Positions 55,120 to 62,329 of a stretch of 64,000 bases of DNA are shown piece by piece. Position numbers and translations under genes: made by a program. Numbering within the stretch: the first letter of the stretch is position 1; every line of letters starts with the position of its first letter. The stretch comes from Labrenzia sp. VG12 (GTDB lineage Bacteria; Pseudomonadota; Alphaproteobacteria; Rhizobiales; Stappiaceae): positions 3,720,001 through 3,784,000 of the forward strand of contig NZ_CP022529.1 of the NCBI RefSeq assembly GCF_002237595.1, given 5' to 3'. The notes beneath the pieces are model-generated. The model did not search any database. It was not told the DNA's origin and saw only the letters and a list, made by a program, of their open reading frames with translations.

Positions 55120-55904
55120 GCTTTGAAACCCTGACTCTTGCAACCGACCCGCGCGGCGTGGCCACGCTGACGCTCAACAGGCCGGACAAACACAATTCCC
55201 TTTCAGCGCAGATGATCGACGAGCTTACCCGGGCTGCCGCGCAACTTGGCGCCGACGATGCAGTGCGCGTGGTTGTTCTGACGGGGGCCGGCGCCAGCTT
55301 CTGCGCCGGAGGCGATCTCGGCTGGATGCGCGAACAGTTCGAGGCCGGCCGCGAAACACGCATGGCAGAGGCCCGCAAGCTCGCCATGATGCTGAAAGCC
55401 CTGAACGAGTTGCCCAAACCGTTGATCGGCCGCGTTCAGGGACAAGCCTTTGGTGGCGGCATTGGCATGATGAGTGTCTGTGACACCGTGGTCGCGGTCG
55501 ACAGCGCCAAATTCGGCCTGACAGAAGTCCGACTTGGCCTTATCCCCGCAACCATCAGCCCTTACGTTCTGGCCCGGATGGGAGAAGGCAAGGCGCGCCG
55601 CGTCTTCATGTCGGCGCGGATCTTCGGAGCAGACGAAGCCAGGGATCTGGATCTTGCCGCGAAGGTGGTCAGCGAACATGAGCTCGATGGCGCGATCGAG
55701 GCGGAAATCAAACCCTATCTCGGCGCAGCGCCGGCGGCGGTCGCCGCCTCCAAGGCGCTTGCCCGCAGTCTCGGCACACCGATCACCGATGCGGTCATCG
55801 ACGACACCATCCGCCGTCTCGCCGACACCTGGGAGACGCCGGAAGCCCGAGAGGGCATCTCGGCCTTCTTCGAGAAGCGCAAACCGGACTGGGTGGTGAA
55901 GTAG
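55116..55904 (+). CDS. liuC: Enoyl-CoA hydratase, probable methylglutaconyl-CoA hydratase
   Basis: Crotonase-fold hydratase, probably turning methylglutaconyl-CoA into HMG-CoA. The oxyanion loop GAGASFCAGGDLGWMREQ and GQAFGGGIGMMSVCDTVVA are seen. The catalytic positions FGLTEVRLGLIPATIS are compatible with hydratase (Glu in TEVRLG). 262 aa. The pathway role comes from its place directly after HMG-CoA lyase; on sequence alone it is a general enoyl-CoA hydratase. Confidence 0.92.
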   Translation: MSFETLTLATDPRGVATLTLNRPDKHNSLSAQMIDELTRAAAQLGADDAVRVVVLTGAGASFCAGGDLGWMREQFEAGRETRMAEARKLAMMLKALNELPKPLIGRVQGQAFGGGIGMMSVCDTVVAVDSAKFGLTEVRLGLIPATISPYVLARMGEGKARRVFMSARIFGADEARDLDLAAKVVSEHELDGAIEAEIKPYLGAAPAAVAASKALARSLGTPITDAVIDDTIRRLADTWETPEAREGISAFFEKRKPDWVVK

Positions 55905-56047
55905 CGATACCCCAACGGTGCGGCGGTAGCGGAAAAGCCAGTCACCCTCTTGAGGAGGCACCGCATTGCGCCGGCGTCATCCGCAAAAGCTGTGGAGTTT
56001 AAGAAAGCCCTGGAAAAGCGCGATCCGGTCGCACAGGTCACCGGGGC

Positions 56048-56884
56048 TTACTGCCCCGCACTGCGCCTTGCATGCTCGATCAGTGCGGCAATGCGCGCCA
56101 CCTGCTTTTCTTCCGAAACCGGAGGTTCCCGCTCCGGTCCGCCATACATGCGCTCGCGGCGCTGGCGGATCTTCTTGCGCTGATAATCGCTGATCACGTC
56201 CGGCAGCTCGACCCCGGCCCGGTCGATATTGATCAGAACCCGCTGCAGATCGGGGACGAGTTCGGACGAGATTGTGAACTTGGCCCCGTCGCTGCGCTTG
56301 AACACCAGCGTCTTGGTGCTTTGAGCACCATTCAGAAGAACGGCCGACCGTGGCCCGCTGGAGCCGATTGTCGACTGAAACCAGGCCACCCAGCCCGAAG
56401 CTTCCCATTGCCGGACGTCGATGGTCTTCAGATCCTCATACATCACCCGGACCTTGAGACCGAACTGGGTAAATTCGAAGCCGTTGCTCAGGAAACGGAC
56501 CCAGGAGGTTTCCTGGCGAACGGCAACAGTGAACAGCACCAGCGAAAGTGATGCCGGGCCGAGACAGATCAGGGCCGCAAGGGCAGCCGCTCCGCCCCAG
56601 GCGCTCATGCCGATCAGCGCGATGGAAAAGAACACGATGCCGAGAACCATGCCAATGGCGTCAAGCGTGACGACCGAAGGCTCGCAGACCGGCTTGACGG
56701 CCCCTGACGGTGCTTTCGGCCGTGGCAAGGCCGCATAGATACCCCCCGCCGCAACCAGACAGAGCAAGCTGCTCAGCACGGACATGAAAAAATATCCGCC
56801 GACAATGCCGAGAACGCTCAGACAGAGCGGCAACACCCGACGAACAAATTCAAGTTTAGCTGTTTTGCCCACACCGCTCTCCAT
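56048..56884 (-). CDS. Hypothetical membrane protein with cytoplasmic C-terminal domain
   Basis: Not a family I recognise. Four N-terminal hydrophobic segments in two pairs: VLPLCLSVLGIVGGYFFMSV and LLCLVAAGGIYAALP, then VVTLDAIGMVLGIVFFSIALI and AAALAALICLGPASLSLVLF. The remaining residues (about 135-278) form a soluble domain with beta-rich pattern (FEFTQFGLKVRVMYEDLKTIDV), resembling PH-like membrane-linked domains, and a Lys/Arg-rich tail YQRKKIRQRRERMYGG. 278 aa. Converges with the leucine operon 143 bp away. Confidence 0.75.
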   Translation of the reverse strand: MESGVGKTAKLEFVRRVLPLCLSVLGIVGGYFFMSVLSSLLCLVAAGGIYAALPRPKAPSGAVKPVCEPSVVTLDAIGMVLGIVFFSIALIGMSAWGGAAALAALICLGPASLSLVLFTVAVRQETSWVRFLSNGFEFTQFGLKVRVMYEDLKTIDVRQWEASGWVAWFQSTIGSSGPRSAVLLNGAQSTKTLVFKRSDGAKFTISSELVPDLQRVLINIDRAGVELPDVISDYQRKKIRQRRERMYGGPEREPPVSEEKQVARIAALIEHARRSAGQ

Positions 56885-57058
56885 GCGTTCAAACAGGTAA
56901 AACCGATACGAACTAAAGGGAGATTTCCTGATTCTTCTATTGAATCAACTGGGCCTGCTCAAATCAAGCAAACGTTCAAACTATCCAAAATCAATGTAAC
57001 CAAGCCGCAAACTGCAGCCGGAACACTTTAGGTCAATTTGGAAACAATCGATGCCCGG

Positions 57059-57880
57059 TCAGGACGCTTTGCGTTCGCGTTCCATGAAGCTGAACATGTC
57101 ACGAACCTTCCCGAACTTCGGCGTATCCAGTTCCAGGAACTCGTGCATGACCGTGTCAATGTCGTCTGCATTGAAGGGCTTTTTCAAGAACCCTGAAATC
57201 CCGACAAAGGCCGCTGAGCGCTCCAGATAGGAGGTTTCGTTGGTCGACATCATGTAAATGCCGATCTTGCTGGACAGGTCCCGGATGGAACCCGCCAGCT
57301 CGATGCCATCAATACCCGGCATATGGAAATCGGTCAGCACCAGTTTGAACTTGCCGGAGGCCAGCGCGCGCAAGGCGGATTGTGCGCTGTCCGCTTCGGA
57401 AATCTCGAAATCGAACCGGCTGTTCTCCAGAATTTTCCGGGTCAGCTTGCGCATGGTCGCACTGTCGTCGACGATCAGGATCGGATAGGTCGTCGTCATG
57501 GTCATGTAGGTGGCGATAACTTCGGAAACGTCTTCCTGCCTGAACGGCTTGCGCAGGAAGTGATAGGCGCCGAACTGCTTGAAAACATTCTCCGCCCGTG
57601 CATCCAGATCGCTCGACATGGCCACCGTGAGACAGTCGATCGATTTCGTGTCGCGCATGGCAGCAACCACTTCCGGACCGTTGAGCCCGGGCATGTTGAT
57701 ATCGATAAAAGCGATATCAACCTGTTTGCGCTTCAGGAGCTCCAGCGCAGACTGGCCATTGTCAACATTGTCGACTTCGATGTAGCGGGTGTTCCGATGC
57801 GGTTTGATGCCTTCGTTGACAACTTCGCGCGCGATGGCGCTGTCGTCTGCGACGAGAACGCGGATCATTTTATGCAGCAA
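57059..57880 (-). CDS. Response regulator with two receiver domains
   Basis: Two CheY-like receiver domains in one 273-residue chain, no output domain. REC1: VLVADDSAIAREVV, phospho-Asp in FIDINMPGLNG and Lys in LRKPF; REC2: ILIVDDSATMRKL, phospho-Asp in LTDFHMPGIDG and Lys in LKKPF. Both appear competent for phosphorylation. A C-terminal tail of about 30 residues ends in FMERERKAS. The frame opens with TTG at 57880, which has GAGG nine bases upstream; the ATG at 57868 has no ribosome site. No histidine kinase lies beside it. Confidence 0.9.
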   Translation of the reverse strand: MLHKMIRVLVADDSAIAREVVNEGIKPHRNTRYIEVDNVDNGQSALELLKRKQVDIAFIDINMPGLNGPEVVAAMRDTKSIDCLTVAMSSDLDARAENVFKQFGAYHFLRKPFRQEDVSEVIATYMTMTTTYPILIVDDSATMRKLTRKILENSRFDFEISEADSAQSALRALASGKFKLVLTDFHMPGIDGIELAGSIRDLSSKIGIYMMSTNETSYLERSAAFVGISGFLKKPFNADDIDTVMHEFLELDTPKFGKVRDMFSFMERERKAS

Positions 57881-57921
57881 GGTCTCTTACCTCTTGGGTA
57901 CCACGCGCTCAAGGCTGTGAG

Positions 57922-57941
57922 GCTTGTCTAAATTGACAAGC
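57922..57941. promoter_or_regulatory. Inverted repeat before the double-receiver gene
   Basis: GCTTGTC-TAAATT-GACAAGC, 7-bp arms around a 6-bp spacer, about 40-60 bp before the start. Possible operator. Confidence 0.4.
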
Positions 57942-58125
57942 AGAATAGCTAAACAATTGTGTATTTTTGGTTACCGCGACTTGTAATACAAATTTCAACC
58001 TAAGATCGTGAACATTATTACACCAACCATGAAAGAAATAACAACCAAACCGCATCGTTTTAGTAAAATCTACTAGCTCGAAATCCGACTAATCGGTCAA
58101 TTTTTCCAATTTTCCGCTTCAGACC

Positions 58126-58932
58126 TTACTCCGTTAACGGACGGTCTTCCTGCACACTCTCCGACAAGCCGAACTCGGCGTGCGGACCGAGAATGGCCCT
58201 CAGCCGGCCATCCAGGCGCATCTTCAGGATGAGCGGATTGACAGCCTCTATGAACGTCCTGCCCGCCTCTGTGTCGTGACAGATGAAAGTCACCTTGAAG
58301 CGCAGGTTCTTGACCGGCAACGGACTGACATGGAGTGCATCCGGTTTGTTCAGCTCGTCGAGCGCAAGCGCCGTGTCCGGGTGGTGGCCGAGAAACGCAT
58401 CGATGCGATTGAGTTCAAGCATCCGGATCAGTTGTTGTTCTGAATCGATTGCGAGAAACCTGTCTGCATTGGGCCCCAGGGGCTGGACCGCCCCGGACCC
58501 TCGTATATAACCAACGCGTTCCGGCGCAAAATCGCCGATTTCCACCTCCCCCGGCCTTTCAATACGCGTGTAAAGCCGCAGCGAAACCACGTCGACCTGC
58601 TCGGAGGGCAACAACGTGTCGGCTCTGCTGCCTATTCGCAGGGCCCTGATATTGGTCGGGAAAAGACAGGAGGAGGGATCCTTCAGGAAACGCGTCTTGG
58701 ACCGCACCAGCGGGCCCGGCTTCGGCGACACCTCGAAGGCGATGTCCTGCATCAGTTCCTTGAGGAAGCCGTCATATTGCCGGCCGCTGCCAGGGACCAG
58801 CCGGTGCGGCAGCTGATTGAGGTAGAGCGTGACCTCGTCTGCGGCACGTGCAGTCGAAACAGTTGCCAGGCAGGCAAGCCAGACAAAAGACAAGAAGAGC
58901 CCGAAGCCCGCTTTGCCCAAGCCAAAGATCAT
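58126..58932 (-). CDS. Exported solute-binding-like protein, copy 1
   Basis: Secreted protein of 268 aa, distantly like bacterial extracellular solute-binding (family 3) proteins. A signal peptide spans about 1-30 (GLFLSFVWLACLATVSTARA). The best preserved stretches shared with copy 2 are GDFAPERVGYIRGSGA, DAFLGHHPDTALALDEL and ILGPHAE. Two Cys residues (SCLFPTN and FICHD) recur in both copies and may form a disulfide. No transporter permease or ATPase gene is adjacent. Ligand and role unknown. Confidence 0.78.
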   Translation of the reverse strand: MIFGLGKAGFGLFLSFVWLACLATVSTARAADEVTLYLNQLPHRLVPGSGRQYDGFLKELMQDIAFEVSPKPGPLVRSKTRFLKDPSSCLFPTNIRALRIGSRADTLLPSEQVDVVSLRLYTRIERPGEVEIGDFAPERVGYIRGSGAVQPLGPNADRFLAIDSEQQLIRMLELNRIDAFLGHHPDTALALDELNKPDALHVSPLPVKNLRFKVTFICHDTEAGRTFIEAVNPLILKMRLDGRLRAILGPHAEFGLSESVQEDRPLTE

Positions 58933-59125
58933 GTTCCAAGTCTGCCTTTCGCAGCGGTGTCTTGCAAGTTGTCTTCAATGGCAGCTTGCAACTAGGCGCC
59001 CCAGGACTTCTTCTTTGTCCTGGTCGCACACCGGACATTCGTTTTTGGCCGCCGTAACGTCAGCTTCCGGATTTGTCCAGTTGAGATTGCGGTAAAACGC
59101 GGAGTTTCGGCCAATTCGCCGAGAC

Positions 59126-59932
59126 CTACTTGATCAAAGGCCCGTTTTCGTCCGATGGCCCCGGTTCGAACAGGTCTGCGTGCGGACCCAGGATTTGCTC
59201 CAGGCGGCCACTGCGGCGCAGCTCTCGGATCCGCGGATTGATGGACTTCAGGAAGCGCTCACCGGTCTCATTGTCGTGACAGACAAACGAAACCCGAAAT
59301 TCAAGGTTCTTGAACGGCAGTGCAGTTGCGTGAAGCGCGCCGGGTTTTCCGAGATCGTCCAGAGCCAGGGCCGTGTCCGGATGGTGCCCCAGAAAGGCAT
59401 CCAGGCGCCCAAGTTCGAGCATGGAAATCAGTTGTTCTTCCGAATTGATTGCCCGAAACCGCTCCGCGTTCGGTCCCAGGAGATGAAGCGCACCTGAGCC
59501 CCGGATATAACCGACCCGTTCGGGTGCAAAGTCCTCGAGCGTTGCCCCGACATTGTTTTGACGCGCGGTGTAGAGGCGCACCGAAACGATGTCCACGGTC
59601 TCCAGCGCGACAACTTCTGACGCCCTGTCCCCCATATTGAGCGCAACAACATTCGCCGGAAACACGCAGGACCCCGGATCGGCCTTGAACAGTGCCGTGG
59701 TGCGTTTGAGCGGCGCCAGTTGCCGGTCGACGCTGATATCTGCTCCAGCAAGCAGTTCCTCAACCAGAAGCGCGTATTGCCGGCTGGCATCTTCCGTCAG
59801 CCTGTGTGGCAGGTAACTGAGATGAAGGCGGATCTCACCCGCGGCAAAGGCCTGCCCTTTGCATGCGACAACGACAAGCCAGGAAAGCAGGATGAACAGC
59901 GATTGGAGCCGGAGCGCGGATCTGAAAATCAT
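59126..59932 (-). CDS. Exported solute-binding-like protein, copy 2
   Basis: Tandem paralog of the 58126-58932 gene, roughly half identical along its whole length by eye, including DFAPERVGYIRGSGA and DAFLGHHPDTALALDDL, and the Cys pair (SCVFPAN, FVCHD). The N-terminal signal (LFILLSWLVVVACKGQAFA) includes VVAC, a possible lipobox, so this copy may be a lipoprotein while copy 1 is soluble. ATG at 59932 chosen; it lies in a context (CTTGGAC-ATGAT) like that of copy 1. 268 aa. Separated by 193 bp from copy 1. Confidence 0.78.
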   Translation of the reverse strand: MIFRSALRLQSLFILLSWLVVVACKGQAFAAGEIRLHLSYLPHRLTEDASRQYALLVEELLAGADISVDRQLAPLKRTTALFKADPGSCVFPANVVALNMGDRASEVVALETVDIVSVRLYTARQNNVGATLEDFAPERVGYIRGSGALHLLGPNAERFRAINSEEQLISMLELGRLDAFLGHHPDTALALDDLGKPGALHATALPFKNLEFRVSFVCHDNETGERFLKSINPRIRELRRSGRLEQILGPHADLFEPGPSDENGPLIK

Positions 59933-60128
59933 GTCCAAGCTTGCCCTGCGTCAGATCGGCATTCAAGAAGCATTCACAAGATTTCGCCGGGTTCCTGTTC
60001 AAGCGCCTGTTCTCGCCTCAGCTCTCGACAGCTGCGCGGAATTCCGTAGCGTGGAAGATAGGGGCAGGTGAGACGAGCGAACCAGAACCGCGCTCAAGTA
60101 GGCCGAAGGCCGATAGCGCAAGAAAAGG

Positions 60129-60204
60129 TGGTGCCGCTGAAGGGACTCGAACCCCCGACCCCATCATTACGAATGACGTGCTCTACCATCTGAGCTACAG
60201 CGGC
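60129..60204 (-). tRNA. tRNA-Thr (anticodon CGU)
   Basis: A full 76-nt cloverleaf on the minus strand: acceptor GCCGCTG...CAGCGGC, D-arm TAGCTCAGATGGTAGAGCA, anticodon loop TTCGTAA with CGT anticodon, T-arm GGGGGTTCGAGTCCC, and an encoded 3' CCA. Confidence 0.95.
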
Positions 60205-60239
60205 TTGTTCCGGAACGGACCGGACATCGCGCAATCTGC

Positions 60240-60271
60240 GCGGCGACTCGAGCAAGGCCCGAGTGCGCCGC
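60240..60271 (-). terminator. Possible terminator after hemY
   Basis: GCGGCG-ACTCG pairs with CGAGTGCGCCGC with one bulged base. It lies about 90 bp beyond the hemY stop, between it and the tRNA, without a T-run. Confidence 0.3.
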
Positions 60272-60359
60272 TAATTACCGGAGCTTGACGTCAGATGCAA
60301 GCGCCGATTGCCGGTTTCCCGACCGAAGTTCTTGCGACTCACGATAGCACCACAGACCG

Positions 60360-62252
60360 TCAGTTGAAAAACCGTGGCCTTGGCGTTTTGGTGGCCTTGT
60401 CGTCGTCTTCCTCGTCCGGCCCGGGATCGTCCGGCATGCGCGACAGCGGAAATTCGATCGGCCGGTTCATGTCGTCCTTGCCGGCGGTTTTTCCATCCCT
60501 TTCGTCCCTGGCACGTTCCTCGGACTTTGCAGACGTCTCGCTGTCACCAACCGTCTCTGCCGTGCTGTCCGGTTTCGGATCGGCTGCAGGGCCGGTCTTT
60601 GGCGCGTCTTTTTCACCTGTTTTTTCCGAGGAAGCCGTCACAGTCGCCTCCGCGGCCGCGCTTGCGGAATCCGGCAGATTCGACAGCGACGGGCTGTATT
60701 TGACGTCATCCGTCGTGCCTTCATAGCCCTGCTTGCCGGTCGGCGCTTTTGGCGAAGTTTCATTTGCAGATGCCTTGACGGTGTCTACCGGCTCAGCCTC
60801 CAGAACGACAGCCTCGGCGACGTCCTCAACTGGCTCGGCTGTCGCACCGGCGGCAACAGTCGGCGTCGCGGGGGCCGGACTGCTGGCCGGCAAGGCCGGA
60901 GCATCAAACAGGCTGTCTTCCAGCACAGCGCCTTCGCTGTCGGCAAGACTTTCCGGCGTCACCCACTGAAAGGCGTCAATACGGCCGGTCACGGGCGACA
61001 CGGCCTGCCAGTCGGCAGAGATGACACCATCCGCCATCCAGACCTTGTCCATCGGGGCCGTCACGGCGCGGGCGAGCCAGTCCCGCATCCGACCCTTGTC
61101 GCCATGTTCGGCTTCTTCAAGTTCGGCCATCAGCACAAAGGCCTGCCGGGTGGGTTCGGACTGCAACACCTTTTTCAGCTGCTTGCGTGCCTCGTCAAAC
61201 TCCCGCGCCTCGATGGCGGCCCGGGCGATCGCAATCGCCCCCTCGGCGGTGTTGGCCCGCTGTGCCGACAGCGCCTTGACCCGCTTCAACCGGTCGACGG
61301 CGGCATCGCCGGTGCGAACATGCGCATAGGTCTCGGCGAGATCCGGATGGGGATTAAGCCGCCATGTCGCCTCCAGCACCTTGGACGCCTTGCGGATGTC
61401 GCCACGGCGGGTCGCAAGCCGAGACGTGACAACCGATGCAGGCACCAGATCGAGCGCAAGTCCATGCGCTTCCTTGGCCAGCGAGAAGGCACGCTCCGGC
61501 TCGCCGTCCTCGAGTTTCTGCGCCAGCGCCGTCAGGATGACCGCGCGCTGGCGGCGGTAGGACTTCTTGTCCAGAAGCTTGGCGGCGTAGTTGCGTTCCA
61601 GCGTTTTCAGCGCCTCGTCCCAGTGATGTGCAACAGCCTGGTAGCCGAGCACCGCCTTGCCTGCCCACTCCAGTCCGGGCGCTGTCTTTGCCGCTTCTTC
61701 CGCATAGTGGCGTGCGGCCACGGGTTCCTTGTGCCGCTCCGCTTCAACAAACAGACCATGCAGTCCGAGCGCCTTGGTCGCCGGATCCTCCAGCATCGCT
61801 TCAAACCGCTGCCGGGCTTCGTCGTCCCGGCCGGCAAGCTGTGCGGTCTGCGCCAGCAACAGCCGGGCGGCAGGTTCGTCTTCCAGCAGGCGGTCCGCAT
61901 CAACCGCATAGCGGCGTGCCAGCTTGGCATTGCCCGTGCCGAGCGCGATTAGACCAAGCGACAGGGCGTTGTAGCCCTTGTCCTTGCGCCGGCGGCGAAA
62001 AAAGCGGCTGGCAATCTGCGGTGACTTGAGAACGACCCGGATCGCCCAGACCACGGCCAGGAAGATGGCCAGCAGCACAGCAACCACCACGGCGACAATC
62101 GCGGGCGATTGCTCCCAGATATCCGTGCCGACCTGCTCGCCGTTTTCATAGACCGGCCAGGAGATCTGGATCGTCCCCGGCAGATCCGCCATCCAGGCAA
62201 AGCCCATGGCGGCGAGAAACAAGAGGCCGAAAAAGAACAGAACGCGGATCAT
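60360..62252 (-). CDS. hemY: HemY-type membrane protein with TPR-like repeats
   Basis: Inner-membrane protein of the HemY_N family, found next to heme genes in many proteobacteria; its role in late heme synthesis is indirect and debated. Two N-terminal helices (VLFFFGLLFLAAMGFAWMA and AIVAVVVAVLLAIFLAVVWAI) and about 12 helical repeats (about 90-420) such as ALGTGNAKLARRYAVDADRL. The C-terminal 170 residues are low-complexity, Ala/Pro/Glu/Thr-rich, probably disordered. 630 aa. Follows the mitofilin-like gene by 77 bp. Confidence 0.9.
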   Translation of the reverse strand: MIRVLFFFGLLFLAAMGFAWMADLPGTIQISWPVYENGEQVGTDIWEQSPAIVAVVVAVLLAIFLAVVWAIRVVLKSPQIASRFFRRRRKDKGYNALSLGLIALGTGNAKLARRYAVDADRLLEDEPAARLLLAQTAQLAGRDDEARQRFEAMLEDPATKALGLHGLFVEAERHKEPVAARHYAEEAAKTAPGLEWAGKAVLGYQAVAHHWDEALKTLERNYAAKLLDKKSYRRQRAVILTALAQKLEDGEPERAFSLAKEAHGLALDLVPASVVTSRLATRRGDIRKASKVLEATWRLNPHPDLAETYAHVRTGDAAVDRLKRVKALSAQRANTAEGAIAIARAAIEAREFDEARKQLKKVLQSEPTRQAFVLMAELEEAEHGDKGRMRDWLARAVTAPMDKVWMADGVISADWQAVSPVTGRIDAFQWVTPESLADSEGAVLEDSLFDAPALPASSPAPATPTVAAGATAEPVEDVAEAVVLEAEPVDTVKASANETSPKAPTGKQGYEGTTDDVKYSPSLSNLPDSASAAAEATVTASSEKTGEKDAPKTGPAADPKPDSTAETVGDSETSAKSEERARDERDGKTAGKDDMNRPIEFPLSRMPDDPGPDEEDDDKATKTPRPRFFN

Positions 62253-62329
62253 TCAGTTCGCTCCCTGCGACGGCCGGACAATTCCGGCGCTTGATTTCCT
62301 TGTCCGTTGGAAAGTCTTCCGGCGGACAC

